Source: JALEFZ01 sp039820545 (lineage in GTDB: Bacteria > Bacteroidota > Bacteroidia > J057). Taken from it: 64,000 nt of DNA. Below, one piece after another: positions 44,799 through 53,373 of this stretch (positions are counted from its first letter, which is position 1; every line of letters starts with the position of its first letter). Both the position numbers and the translations under genes were made by a program. The notes beneath the pieces were generated by a model, which saw nothing but the letters and a program-made list of their open reading frames with translations, did not search any database and was not told the DNA's origin. The stretch lies in the NCBI GenBank assembly GCA_039820545.1, contig JBCBPW010000005.1, forward strand, positions 62,001-126,000. Direction: 5' to 3'.

Positions 44799-46751
44799 AT
44801 GGAAATCTTATATACTCTGATCATCCTCCTTCCTTTACTTGGCTCAGCAATCATCGGTTTGCTGGGACTATTGAGTAAGCCATTTTCTAGGCAGGAGGGA
44901 CTCATCGGCGCGATTGGGACGCTCTCAGTCGCCATTCCTTTTGTGGCTGTCGTCTTGGCCTTCCTCAATTTTGATGGGGAAGCTATTGCGATTCCACTCT
45001 TCACTTGGATGAAAGCCGGCCAGCTTACGATCTCTTTTCATTACTCCCTAGATCAGCTCTCTCTCTTGATGATGTTGGTGGTGACAGGTGTGGGTTCATT
45101 GATCCATATCTACTCCATCGGGTATATGAAAAATGATCCAGGCTTCTACAAATATTTTGCCTATCTCAACCTCTTCATCTTCGCCATGACCAACCTCGTC
45201 ATGGGAAGCAATATGGTCGTAATGTTCCTTGGATGGGAAGGTGTGGGTTTGTGTTCCTACCTCCTGATTGGTTTTTGGTACAAGGACATGCTCAAAGCCA
45301 ATGCTGCACAAAAAGCATTTGTGGCCAACCGTATCGGGGACTTTGCCATGCTAGTGGCGATGTTCATGATCTATCGCGATCTCAGTGTAGAAGGAGCAGA
45401 GGTAACTTTTTCTTACAAAGAAATACTTGCGCATAACTTCGGCGAGAATACTTCTTGGATTGCCTTCCTTGTATTTGTGGCGGCGACGGGTAAGTCTGCG
45501 CAGATCCCCTTGTTTGTCTGGCTACCTGATGCGATGGCAGGACCTACGCCTGTATCCGCTTTGATTCACGCAGCGACGATGGTGACAGCAGGGATCTACC
45601 TGATTGCGCGTATGCATCCGGTATTCGAGGCTTCGCCTGAGGTCTTGACGATTGTCGTGATTGTAGCGGCTTTGACAGCGATCGTAGCGGCGCTCACCGC
45701 CATCGCCCAAAATGACATCAAAAAGGTACTGGCCTATTCCACTGTTTCACAGCTGGGCTTTATGTTCATGGCGCTGGGCGCAGGAGCCTACACGGTAGCG
45801 ATCTTCCACGTGGTGACACACGCTTTTTTCAAGGCTTGCTTGTTCCTTGGATCGGGATCGGTTATCCATGCGATGGAGCATATGCACACCGTCGAAGACC
45901 CACAAGATATCCGCACCATGGGCGGTCTGCGAAAGTACATGCCCGCTACAGGGACAACTTTCTGGATCTCTACTTTGGCCATTTCAGGAATCATCCCGCT
46001 TTCAGGTTTCTTCTCCAAAGACGAGATCCTCGCCAGCCTATACTTCCACGGAGCAGGTTTTGACACATACAAAATCATCTGGGCAGTCGCCTTGTTTACG
46101 GCTGTGCTGACAGCCTTCTATATGACGCGCTTGACCATCCTCACATTTGAAGGAGAGGAGCGTTTCCCCAAAGAGCAGAAGACGCCACACGAGAGTCCTG
46201 CGACGATGACGATCCCGCTTTGGATCTTGGCAGGATTGGCTGCTGTGGGAGGATTCATGGGACTGCCGCACTTTACCCACCTCAACTGGTTGGGGCATGA
46301 GTGGTTGGATAAGATCATCGAAAACAATCACCACATTCACGAGCATGCTGAGGAAGCTGGTTTGGGCTTAGAAATTGGCCTGATTGCGCTTTCAGCTATT
46401 CTGGCCATTGTGGGCGTCTTGTATGCGCGCAACTTTTATAAGAAATACGGACTAGAAGGAGACTTGCGCATCGAGCGTTCGCTTGGAGGCTTGTATCGCG
46501 CCATGCAGGGCAAGTTCTACTTCGATGAGTTTTATCAGCGTACGCTGATTGGGCCCTTCACTTGGTTTGGGCAAAATGTCATGTCCTGGCTGGAAGAAAA
46601 TGTCGTAGATGGTGCCGTAAAAGGTGTCTCCGAAGGCGTCGCGAGCATCGGAGAAGTCTTCCGCCGCTTGCAATCTGGCCTCATCACCAACTATGTGCTG
46701 ATCGTTTCACTCGGTGCGTTGGGCATGCTTACCTACTTAATCTTCGGTTAG
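44799..46751 (+). CDS. nuoL: NADH-quinone oxidoreductase subunit L
   Basis: 650 residues, antiporter-like membrane subunit of complex I with many membrane helices, the long lateral helix and a C-terminal anchor. Typical stretches are 'FLGWEGVGLCSYLLIGFWY' (conserved Glu), 'GKSAQIPLFVWLPDAMAGPTPVSALIHAATMV' (part; conserved Lys and His) and 'FHVVTHAFFKACLFLGSGSVIH'. It pumps protons during NADH oxidation by quinone. NuoM and nuoN do not follow: next on the same strand is an HAD phosphatase. The N-terminal ATG is well placed. Confidence 0.97.
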   Translation: MEILYTLIILLPLLGSAIIGLLGLLSKPFSRQEGLIGAIGTLSVAIPFVAVVLAFLNFDGEAIAIPLFTWMKAGQLTISFHYSLDQLSLLMMLVVTGVGSLIHIYSIGYMKNDPGFYKYFAYLNLFIFAMTNLVMGSNMVVMFLGWEGVGLCSYLLIGFWYKDMLKANAAQKAFVANRIGDFAMLVAMFMIYRDLSVEGAEVTFSYKEILAHNFGENTSWIAFLVFVAATGKSAQIPLFVWLPDAMAGPTPVSALIHAATMVTAGIYLIARMHPVFEASPEVLTIVVIVAALTAIVAALTAIAQNDIKKVLAYSTVSQLGFMFMALGAGAYTVAIFHVVTHAFFKACLFLGSGSVIHAMEHMHTVEDPQDIRTMGGLRKYMPATGTTFWISTLAISGIIPLSGFFSKDEILASLYFHGAGFDTYKIIWAVALFTAVLTAFYMTRLTILTFEGEERFPKEQKTPHESPATMTIPLWILAGLAAVGGFMGLPHFTHLNWLGHEWLDKIIENNHHIHEHAEEAGLGLEIGLIALSAILAIVGVLYARNFYKKYGLEGDLRIERSLGGLYRAMQGKFYFDEFYQRTLIGPFTWFGQNVMSWLEENVVDGAVKGVSEGVASIGEVFRRLQSGLITNYVLIVSLGALGMLTYLIFG

Positions 46752-46915
46752 TAGATCATTTCCTACACATATACACACTAGCAAGAGTCCGATTCCAATA
46801 GGAATTGGGCTTTTCTTTTTATGGGGTCTGCTTGACGACGTGGAGGAATGACTGGATCGTGTAGTTTGATGCGTAAATCAAGGGCTTTTATGGCCCCATG
46901 TATAAAGCAAAAGCA

Positions 46916-47500
46916 ATGGCAGGAATCACGGATCATCTTCCCTGGGAACCACAAAAATGGACGCTCTTCACCGATAGAGATGGGGTACTCAATTATCTCA
47001 TCAAGGGCGATTATATCAAGACATGGGAGGAATTTAACTTTATTCCTGGTGCACCCGATGCTTTTCAAAAGTTGGCGCCTTTATTCAAGTATGTCTTCAT
47101 CGCCACGAACCAACGCGGAGTCAGTCGAGGGCTCATGAGTATGTCCGATTTGGATGAGATACATGAGAAGATGTGCGAAGAAGTTCATGCTGCTGGTGGG
47201 CGGATTGACAAAGTATATTCCTGTATCAACCATGACGAACCCGATCCTGAGCAGTGCCGCAAGCCACGAATTGGCATGGCACTACAGGCGCAGCGCGAGT
47301 TTGAGGGGGTGGACCTTTCTCGCTCGATTATGCTGGGCGACAACATTTCCGATATGGAATTCGGGAGAAATGCAGGCATGTACACGGTTTTTATTTGCCA
47401 GGACGGTCCACCGAGGGCGCATGCGGATAAGATCGATCATCACTGTCAGGGAGTGGTGGCCTTTGCGGATTGGATGGTAGAGTTGGTGCGTGGGAAATAA
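46916..47500 (+). CDS. HAD-IIIA phosphatase, GmhB-like
   Basis: 194 residues from the ATG at 46916. HAD motif I is 'FTDRDGVLN' (D-x-D, where the usual DRDG form of GmhB/histidinol phosphatases is kept), motif II 'FIATNQRGVSRG', 'CRKPRIGM' (Lys) and motif III 'IMLGDNISDMEFG'. GmhB removes the 7-phosphate from heptose 1,7-bisphosphate on the way to LPS heptose. The cysteine pattern of the zinc loop is only partial here ('CINHDEPDPEQC'), so a related sugar phosphatase is possible. It ends at a bidirectional terminator. Confidence 0.82.
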   Translation: MAGITDHLPWEPQKWTLFTDRDGVLNYLIKGDYIKTWEEFNFIPGAPDAFQKLAPLFKYVFIATNQRGVSRGLMSMSDLDEIHEKMCEEVHAAGGRIDKVYSCINHDEPDPEQCRKPRIGMALQAQREFEGVDLSRSIMLGDNISDMEFGRNAGMYTVFICQDGPPRAHADKIDHHCQGVVAFADWMVELVRGK

Positions 47501-47503
47501 AAC

Positions 47504-47539
47504 AAAAAACCGATCTCGTTTTGCGGGATCGGTTTTTTT
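47504..47539. terminator. Bidirectional terminator (perfect 12-bp stem)
   Basis: AAAAAACCGATC (47504-47515) pairs with GATCGGTTTTTT (47527-47538); three further inner pairs (including one wobble) leave a 5-nt loop. The A and T tracts serve both the HAD gene (+) and the VWA gene (-). Confidence 0.9.
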
Positions 47540-47557
47540 ATCTCCTAATCTCTCTAC

Positions 47558-48658
47558 CTATCGCATCCGCTTCTTGCGGTTACGGATAAAGTCGGTAAAG
47601 ATATATTCTCCTAGTCCTTCCAGGCTTGAGTAGAAGGCGCGGCCTTGATTCACTTCTGTAAATTCTTGTACAAACTCCACCAACCAAGAGTCGCGTGCAA
47701 TCATGAAGGTCGTGATGGGAATCCTCAAGCGGCGGCATTGGGCAGCTAAGTTGAGGGTCTTGTTCAGGATCTTGCGGTCCAGCCCAAAGCTGTTCTTGTA
47801 GTAGCGCACCCCTTCTCGGATACAGGTAGGTTTCCCGTCCGTGATCATGAAGATCTGCTTATTAGAGGTCTTGCGGCGGCGGAGGATGTCCATCGCCAGT
47901 TCGAGTCCCGCCACGGTGTTTGTGTGGTAAGGTCCGACCTGAAGGTAAGGCAGGTCTTTGACCTGGATCTGCCATGCATCGTTGCCGAAGACGATGATGT
48001 CAAGCGTATCTTTGGGATACTTGCGCATGATCAACTCCGAGAGTGCCATCGCTACCTTCTTCGCAGGGGTAATCCGATCCTCTCCATACAAGATCATCGA
48101 GTGGGAGATGTCAATCATCAAAACTGTCGCAACGGTCGTTTTGTGCTCCTTCTCTCGTACACTCAGATCGTCCTGTGTCATCATGAAATCATCGATCCCG
48201 TGATTGATCTGCGCATTGCGGAATGATTCTGTAAAGGCAATATTTTCAATCGGATCACCAAACTCGAAGGCTTTCAGCTCACTCATGGCTTCTTCACCTG
48301 TCCCGATATGGGGCGAACGGTGGTCTCCACGACCTGATCGCTTGAGCTTCCCGAAGATTTCTTCTAGCGAACGCTGACGGATGCTCTGCTCCGACTTACC
48401 TGTCATCTGGAAAGTCCCCGACATGGGTTCTTCTTCCTCGATGTATCCATTGCGCTTGAGATCTTCGATGAAGTCGCCCATTCCGTACTCGTCATCTGTT
48501 AATCCATACTGACGATCGAGCTGATTCATCCAGTTCAGAGCCTCTGATACATCGCCTGATGTATAAGTCAACAGTTCTAGGAAGACCTTGAGAAGTTTCT
48601 CGAACGGATCACCTCCATCAGAATTGGGTACATACTTACTAAATCTATATCCTTTCAT
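47558..48658 (-). CDS. VWA-domain protein (stand-alone)
   Basis: 366 residues, cytosolic. The N-terminal ~165 residues are helical with charged runs; the VWA domain follows with MIDAS 'MIDISHSM' (D183, S185, S187), the T of 'TNTVAG' and the D of 'ITDGKPT'. The style (helical head, VWA tail) resembles the CoxE/YeaD-like VWA partners of MoxR ATPases, but no MoxR-type AAA gene is in this window. It probably acts as a metal-dependent protein-interaction factor. Start at 48658 uses ATG with nothing upstream in frame of note. Confidence 0.85.
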   Translation of the reverse strand: MKGYRFSKYVPNSDGGDPFEKLLKVFLELLTYTSGDVSEALNWMNQLDRQYGLTDDEYGMGDFIEDLKRNGYIEEEEPMSGTFQMTGKSEQSIRQRSLEEIFGKLKRSGRGDHRSPHIGTGEEAMSELKAFEFGDPIENIAFTESFRNAQINHGIDDFMMTQDDLSVREKEHKTTVATVLMIDISHSMILYGEDRITPAKKVAMALSELIMRKYPKDTLDIIVFGNDAWQIQVKDLPYLQVGPYHTNTVAGLELAMDILRRRKTSNKQIFMITDGKPTCIREGVRYYKNSFGLDRKILNKTLNLAAQCRRLRIPITTFMIARDSWLVEFVQEFTEVNQGRAFYSSLEGLGEYIFTDFIRNRKKRMR

Positions 48659-48956
48659 GAATTCCTTCTTTGCCGAATGTGCTTGTATAAATATAGGCTC
48701 CTACCTTGTCTTATAGGGTCTAATTGCCGACACCTAATGATAATGATCTGTGACAAGAGATTTTGCCTTCATCTATCCATTTCAAGATACATAGAAAGAA
48801 ACGAATGGAAATAGGATTTGTTAGGAGGGAATGTGTGATAACGCTCGAAAAGATTCTATAATATATCCAGTTGGGATACTTAGACCATTTTTGGAACGAT
48901 GAGAATCTAGCTAAAAGGCGCAAACTTTTCGCAGATTTGAGGTTTCAAACATGGTC

Positions 48957-49439
48957 TTAAAAGATATTAACCCAATCTTCGACCATATGCCCATTGTCCA
49001 GGTAGACAAGCAAAAGGTACTGTCCTTTGTCCATGTAGCGGCAATCGATGCCTAAGTCAGTGTAAGGGTTGGGGAAAGGATCTTTTTCGATGTACACAAG
49101 GCGTCCCATAGTATCGTATAGACGTACAGCTACAGGATAATGGGTTCCAGACGTGTTGAGACTGACGCGAATATGTTCTTGGTCAAAGGAAGTTGTGAAC
49201 AGACCCTCGTTGGGCATAGACTGAAAAGTTTGTCCATCTGCGTGGTGGAAAGACTCGTGAACAGTTTGTGTATGCCCCTCTGTCGTCTGACAGGAGTTGA
49301 GCCAGAGGATGTTGCCTATTCCGAAGAGGATAAAGCCCCAAAGAACCCAAGCAGCTGACCTAGGAAGTGGATGGAATTCAACTTCTTTTTCAGAGTGAAT
49401 GGAATCAGGGGTGCGATATGATAGGACACTACGAGCCAT
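48957..49439 (-). CDS. Membrane-anchored protein with T9SS-CTD-like domain
   Basis: 160 residues. The N-terminus is cytosolic and charged, then one hydrophobic helix (about 30-48, 'AWVLWGFILFGIGNILWL'), then a short linker and a C-terminal segment (about 75-160) with the layout of type IX secretion C-terminal domains: 'PNEGLFTTSF', 'VAVRLYDTMGRLVY', 'YMDKGQYLLLVYLDNG', ending '...WVNIF'. Normal CTD proteins have a signal peptide and cargo before it; here only an anchor. It may be a CTD-like beta-sandwich used differently, or a remnant. Family not otherwise known to me. Confidence 0.65.
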   Translation of the reverse strand: MARSVLSYRTPDSIHSEKEVEFHPLPRSAAWVLWGFILFGIGNILWLNSCQTTEGHTQTVHESFHHADGQTFQSMPNEGLFTTSFDQEHIRVSLNTSGTHYPVAVRLYDTMGRLVYIEKDPFPNPYTDLGIDCRYMDKGQYLLLVYLDNGHMVEDWVNIF

Positions 49440-49861
49440 AATGATGGATGATGATTACAGAAGATTAATCAGGGGCTTTTTCAGTCATAAAATTGAGAAA
49501 TGTCTTTTATTTCATTTGTTTGATGCTATTCACTATCAAAAGTTTCTTCCTTTTATAGTTTTTTTGTCAATAAATTCAGGATATAAAATTCCCTTTTATT
49601 CTAGACGCAACAAATCAAACATTGTCACTTAGAATGTGAATAAATTTGGAAAAGACTTTGTGAGTGAATGGGGCTGTGAATGCCAGTAAAGAGATAACGT
49701 TTTATTACTTTTACTTACATTATTCTAAACGCAAAATTCTCTCCAATCGTTACCATATTCGTAATAAGTCAATGAATTCACGATTTTTCGGTAAACATTC
49801 TCCCCAGAACTGTATTAAAAATCCGAAACGACTGGAAGGAAAAGTGTAAGAACAACGACAA
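49440..49861. other. AT-rich upstream region of dnaG
   Basis: 422 bp between the CTD-like gene and dnaG. It is AT-rich and has short frames that lack family features. A candidate promoter is at 49622-49648. No RNA gene was recognised. Confidence 0.5.
49622..49648 (+). promoter_or_regulatory. Candidate Bacteroidota promoter upstream of dnaG
   Basis: TAAATTTG (49641-49648) matches the TAnnTTTG -7 box, and TTG at 49622-49624 lies 16 nt before it, slightly short of the usual spacing. It is about 210 bp upstream of dnaG. Confidence 0.35.
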
Positions 49862-51859
49862 ATGGCGCGTATCCCCGAAAATATCGTTGAGCAGATTTAC
49901 AATGCAATTGATATTGTAGAGGTCATCTCTGATTATTTGCCCCTCAAAAAGAAGGGCGCAAATTTTTGGGCGCTCTCTCCTTTTGCCAATGAAAAGACGC
50001 CCTCTTTTGCCGTAAATCCCGTAAAGGGGATCTACAAAGACTTTAGTTCGGGGAGAGGAGGAAATGCAGTGAATTTTCTGATGGAGCTGGAAGGTTTTAC
50101 CTACGTGGAGGCACTTCGTCATCTCGCACAGAAATATGGGATTGAAATTGCGGAGGAGGAGGAAAGCCCCGAGCAGCGCCAAGCCAAAGATAAGCGGCAA
50201 AGTCTTTTCATCGTCAATGAATTTGCTGCGCGATGGTTTCAGGAGCAACTCAAAGAAACGGAGGAAGGGAAAAGGATTGGACTTTCTTATTTCAAAGAGA
50301 GAGGGCTACTCGATCATACCATTGAGAAATTTCAGCTGGGGTACTCCCCTGAAGCTTGGGAGGCCTTTGCGCATGCCGCCTCAAAAAAGCAATACAAGGA
50401 AGAATATCTTACGGAGCTAGGACTGGTGAGTAAGTCCGAGAAGACGGGTAAACTCTACGACAGATTTCGCGAACGTGTGATGTTTCCCATCTGCAATCCG
50501 ATGGGGAAGGTGGTGGGATTTGGAGGGCGTATCCTAGGCAAACGAAAGGATGTCGGGAAATACATCAACTCGCCCGAATCTCCGATCTACCATAAGAGCC
50601 AAGTGCTCTACGGCATGCACCTCGCCAAGAAAGCGATCCGAGATCAAGATGTGTGCATCCTGACGGAGGGCTATATGGATGTCATCCTCCTCCATCAAAA
50701 TGGCGTTGAAAATACCGTCGCCTCCTCAGGGACCGCCCTCACGGTAGAACAAGTCCGCCTCATTCGTCGCTTCACGAAAAATGTCCTCATGATCTATGAT
50801 GGGGATCCTGCGGGAATCAAGGCAGCCATGCGGGGCATCGACATTCTGATCAAAGAAGACATGCAGGCCAAGGTGCTTATTCTCCCAGATAAGCACGATC
50901 CCGATTCCTACATTCGTGCTTATGGGGCGCAAGGCTTTCGCGATACGATGGAGAAGGAAGCTTTGAGCTTCGTAGACTTCAAGATGCGGGTGCTGGCAGA
51001 GGGGAAGAATGTCAATGACCCTGAAGTGCAGGCAGGCATCATCAAGGGGGTGGCAGAAACACTGGCTTTCATTCCAGATCTGATCCAACGGCAGATGTAT
51101 ATCCGATCGGTCGCACAGCGCGTGGACATCACAGAGGCATTGATGACGCATGCGGTGGACGAAGCACGCAAGGAGGTCGGGAAGTTTGAGGCGCGGGAAA
51201 AGCGACGGGAGGAAGCGCAGAAAAAACGTGAGGCGCCCGCAGAGGTCAAGGAGCTCAAATCATTTGAGCAGTTGGAGTTGGCGAAGCAGGAGGCAGAGCT
51301 ACTACGCGTGATGGTCAATCACTTTGACAAGACCTTCCCTGAGGAGGAGGGACCTGCGGAGGATGAAGAAGGAAATCCCATCGAGTACGAGCATATTTTC
51401 CTTATGGATTATCTCATGGATGAGTTAGAAGATTTGACTTTTGAGAATCAAACCTATGAGAAGCTGAAAAATGAGTTATTCAAAGAGTTTGATGAAAAGG
51501 AGACCATTAACCTGCACCAGTATCTCAACCATCCAGATGTCAGTATTACACGTTTGATTTCTACTTTATTGACAAGCCCAGATACCTCTCCTTTTTGGAA
51601 GAAGGTGCGTGCAGATATTTCTTTTGATGGCAATATCAAGAAGGTGGTTCAAGGTGCAGTCTATCATTATAAGTCACGCAAAGTGGAGCAACTCATCCAG
51701 CAGTGTAAAAATCAACTGAAGGAAGCACAAGAAAATCGAAACGAGGAGGCACTGGACAAGCTGCTGACGCAAAGTATGCTCCTCATCGAGATGCGGAAGG
51801 AGATCCACCAAAAACTTGGTACTGAGGGGGCGATCCGTGGGACGGATGCACGATTGTAG
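49862..51859 (+). CDS. dnaG: DNA primase with degenerate zinc-binding domain
   Basis: 665 residues. It makes RNA primers at the replication fork. The N-terminal CHC2 domain is recognisable ('NEKTPSFAVNPVKGIYKDF', 'GRGGNAVNFLME'), but the four zinc ligands are replaced: CPFH is S39-P-F-A42 and CxxC is D60-F-S-S63. The TOPRIM/polymerase core is intact: 'YDRFRERVMFPI', 'VVGFGGRIL', 'ILTEGYMDVILLHQNG' (metal Glu) and 'VLMIYDGDPAGIKA' (DxD). The C-terminal ~220 residues are helical, suitable for the helicase-binding domain. It stands alone in its transcript and is followed by a repeat element. Confidence 0.95.
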   Translation: MARIPENIVEQIYNAIDIVEVISDYLPLKKKGANFWALSPFANEKTPSFAVNPVKGIYKDFSSGRGGNAVNFLMELEGFTYVEALRHLAQKYGIEIAEEEESPEQRQAKDKRQSLFIVNEFAARWFQEQLKETEEGKRIGLSYFKERGLLDHTIEKFQLGYSPEAWEAFAHAASKKQYKEEYLTELGLVSKSEKTGKLYDRFRERVMFPICNPMGKVVGFGGRILGKRKDVGKYINSPESPIYHKSQVLYGMHLAKKAIRDQDVCILTEGYMDVILLHQNGVENTVASSGTALTVEQVRLIRRFTKNVLMIYDGDPAGIKAAMRGIDILIKEDMQAKVLILPDKHDPDSYIRAYGAQGFRDTMEKEALSFVDFKMRVLAEGKNVNDPEVQAGIIKGVAETLAFIPDLIQRQMYIRSVAQRVDITEALMTHAVDEARKEVGKFEAREKRREEAQKKREAPAEVKELKSFEQLELAKQEAELLRVMVNHFDKTFPEEEGPAEDEEGNPIEYEHIFLMDYLMDELEDLTFENQTYEKLKNELFKEFDEKETINLHQYLNHPDVSITRLISTLLTSPDTSPFWKKVRADISFDGNIKKVVQGAVYHYKSRKVEQLIQQCKNQLKEAQENRNEEALDKLLTQSMLLIEMRKEIHQKLGTEGAIRGTDARL

Positions 51860-51913
51860 GAATGCGAAGTAAGTTCCTGGACATGAGAAATAGGGTAATA
51901 GAAAATGATCCTG

Positions 51914-52027
51914 TAGTCTAGGGTTGAAACCACTAGCCTATATGATGTCACCCTTTCAGGGTTCAAAGCTAATTCATTGTCCTGAAGGGACAATGTCATA
52001 TAGCATATGGAGTTTAGTCCTATGCTT
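51914..52027. repeat. REP/BIME-like inverted pair, copy 2
   Basis: Right unit 51975-52027 forms two hairpins (ATTGTCC/GGACAAT, and AGCATA...TATGCT with inner GGA/TCC). The left unit (51914-51974) is its inverse, with CTAGGGTTGAAACCACTAG and ACCCT...AGGGT hairpins. It lies between convergent genes, as does copy 1 at 16228-16329. Confidence 0.8.
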
Positions 52028-52123
52028 AAAGTACGTGACGCATAATCCCCGTTCCCTAAAAAAGAAAAAGGTCAAACGCCCTATTCAGACGCTCGACCTT
52101 CTGTTGTTTATATCAAATGAGCC

Positions 52124-53050
52124 TTACCGCAGCTTTCCAAATAGCTTATTCACACGGAGGATCGCATCATCAATCGGCTTTGTATCTTCCTCGTTTTGTG
52201 CCTCAACAGCCTTACTCATGGCTTTCCAATCCTTGATCGTCAGGCTGCCATAATCGTCGGTTTTGGCATGGTAGAGGATGTGTCCTGATTCGGAATCGAT
52301 GGCCCATAGTTCTTTTTTACGAGGGTCGATATGGAACCAAGCGGTGCCTGTTTGCTGCTGATCAATCATCTTACCGATGCTGTCTGTGGAAACCATTTCT
52401 ACGGGATATGGATAGGCTTTGCGAACTTTTTCTATGCTTAAGTCTTTGCCGAGATCTTCTTTTGTGAGGTAAAGGGTCTTCTGACTGAGGTCCTGATTGT
52501 ATTGATTTTGCCACTGGTCCAAGAGGGGAGGAAAATAATCCTCATCGATGAACTTAACTGTATCCAAGAAGCTCATGTAGTGGTGCATAACCTGAAGGAG
52601 TCCTGGGAGTTTGTATGCGATGTCTTGTGTCTGCTCTACTTTGGACAGATGAAACTGAGAGATGGCGAAATGCCCTCCATAGTTGGCCCAATCTCCTCCT
52701 CTCCCTGAGGGGAAAATGGAAAGGTGATTTCTTTGAATTAAGCGTCCTCTGCCACGAATCTTTTGGGAGTTGTCTCTTACCAGCATGGCGTATTCGTCTT
52801 CGCTTGCGAGCTTGATCAAGTCTTGCTCAGGGACAAACTTAAAAGGTGTGATCTTCCAGTATTTTTCAATATTGGTGCGAATGATGTCATTGTACAGACT
52901 GTCTTCTTCGTATAGTGCGACCAATAATACTTCTTCTTTAATGCTTTCATAGCGCTCAAAAGAGAGTCGCGCTCCATTTTGTGCACAAAGCTGACAAGAC
53001 AGTAGAACGAAGAGCCCAAGGATGAATCCAGACTGTAAAGAGCGAAACAT
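52124..53050 (-). CDS. Secreted hypothetical protein
   Basis: 308 residues. A signal peptide is clear ('LQSGFILGLFVLLSCQLCAQ', where 'LLSCQ' might act as a lipobox). The body is mixed alpha/beta with 'KEEVLLVALYEEDSLYNDII' near the start and 'IDPRKKELWAIDSESGHILY' near the end; no enzyme motif or cysteine pattern. I do not recognise a family. It is monocistronic and convergent with dnaG across the repeat element. Likely periplasmic. Confidence 0.75.
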   Translation of the reverse strand: MFRSLQSGFILGLFVLLSCQLCAQNGARLSFERYESIKEEVLLVALYEEDSLYNDIIRTNIEKYWKITPFKFVPEQDLIKLASEDEYAMLVRDNSQKIRGRGRLIQRNHLSIFPSGRGGDWANYGGHFAISQFHLSKVEQTQDIAYKLPGLLQVMHHYMSFLDTVKFIDEDYFPPLLDQWQNQYNQDLSQKTLYLTKEDLGKDLSIEKVRKAYPYPVEMVSTDSIGKMIDQQQTGTAWFHIDPRKKELWAIDSESGHILYHAKTDDYGSLTIKDWKAMSKAVEAQNEEDTKPIDDAILRVNKLFGKLR

Positions 53051-53373
53051 AGGAAAAGTTTTTTTACAGGTTATTTTTATGATTGTAATAAACGCCTTTT
53101 CCTCCTAATTGTGACCGCATTTCGGCTGGCTGTTATTTTCGCCCCATTTTTGGTGATATACGTCGATTAATGGGAAGGTATTTTGTTCGTTTTTCGCAAT
53201 ATGTCAATGAAAGAGTTTTTCAGTAAGATGGTATTTTTTACGAAAAAATGAAAATTGCAATTGATGTGTAATACGAAATATGGCTTTCTGGGTACAAATG
53301 GATCAGACATGCCTCGATTTGTGGCTAAATACGAAAAGTTGGAATTCTTTGATTTTCGTATAAAAGATGAATG
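53051..53373. other. Intergenic region
   Basis: 323 bp, AT-rich. It contains the probable terminator of the EamA transporter (53329-53361) and must hold the promoter of the gene at 52124-53050. No ORF was seen. Confidence 0.5.
53329..53361 (-). terminator. Probable terminator of the EamA transporter
   Basis: ATACGAAAA (53329-53337) and TTTTCGTAT (53353-53361) form a perfect 9-bp stem with a 15-nt loop, 12 bp past the stop. The only T run is the one within the stem arm, so support is moderate. Confidence 0.4.

Noticed and set aside
47558..48658. MoxR-VWA (CoxD/CoxE-like) chaperone system
   Set aside because: No AAA ATPase gene accompanies the VWA gene in this window, so the system cannot be claimed.
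49664..49849. Short frame upstream of dnaG
   Set aside because: Low-complexity, AT-rich translation without a recognisable family; more likely leader DNA.
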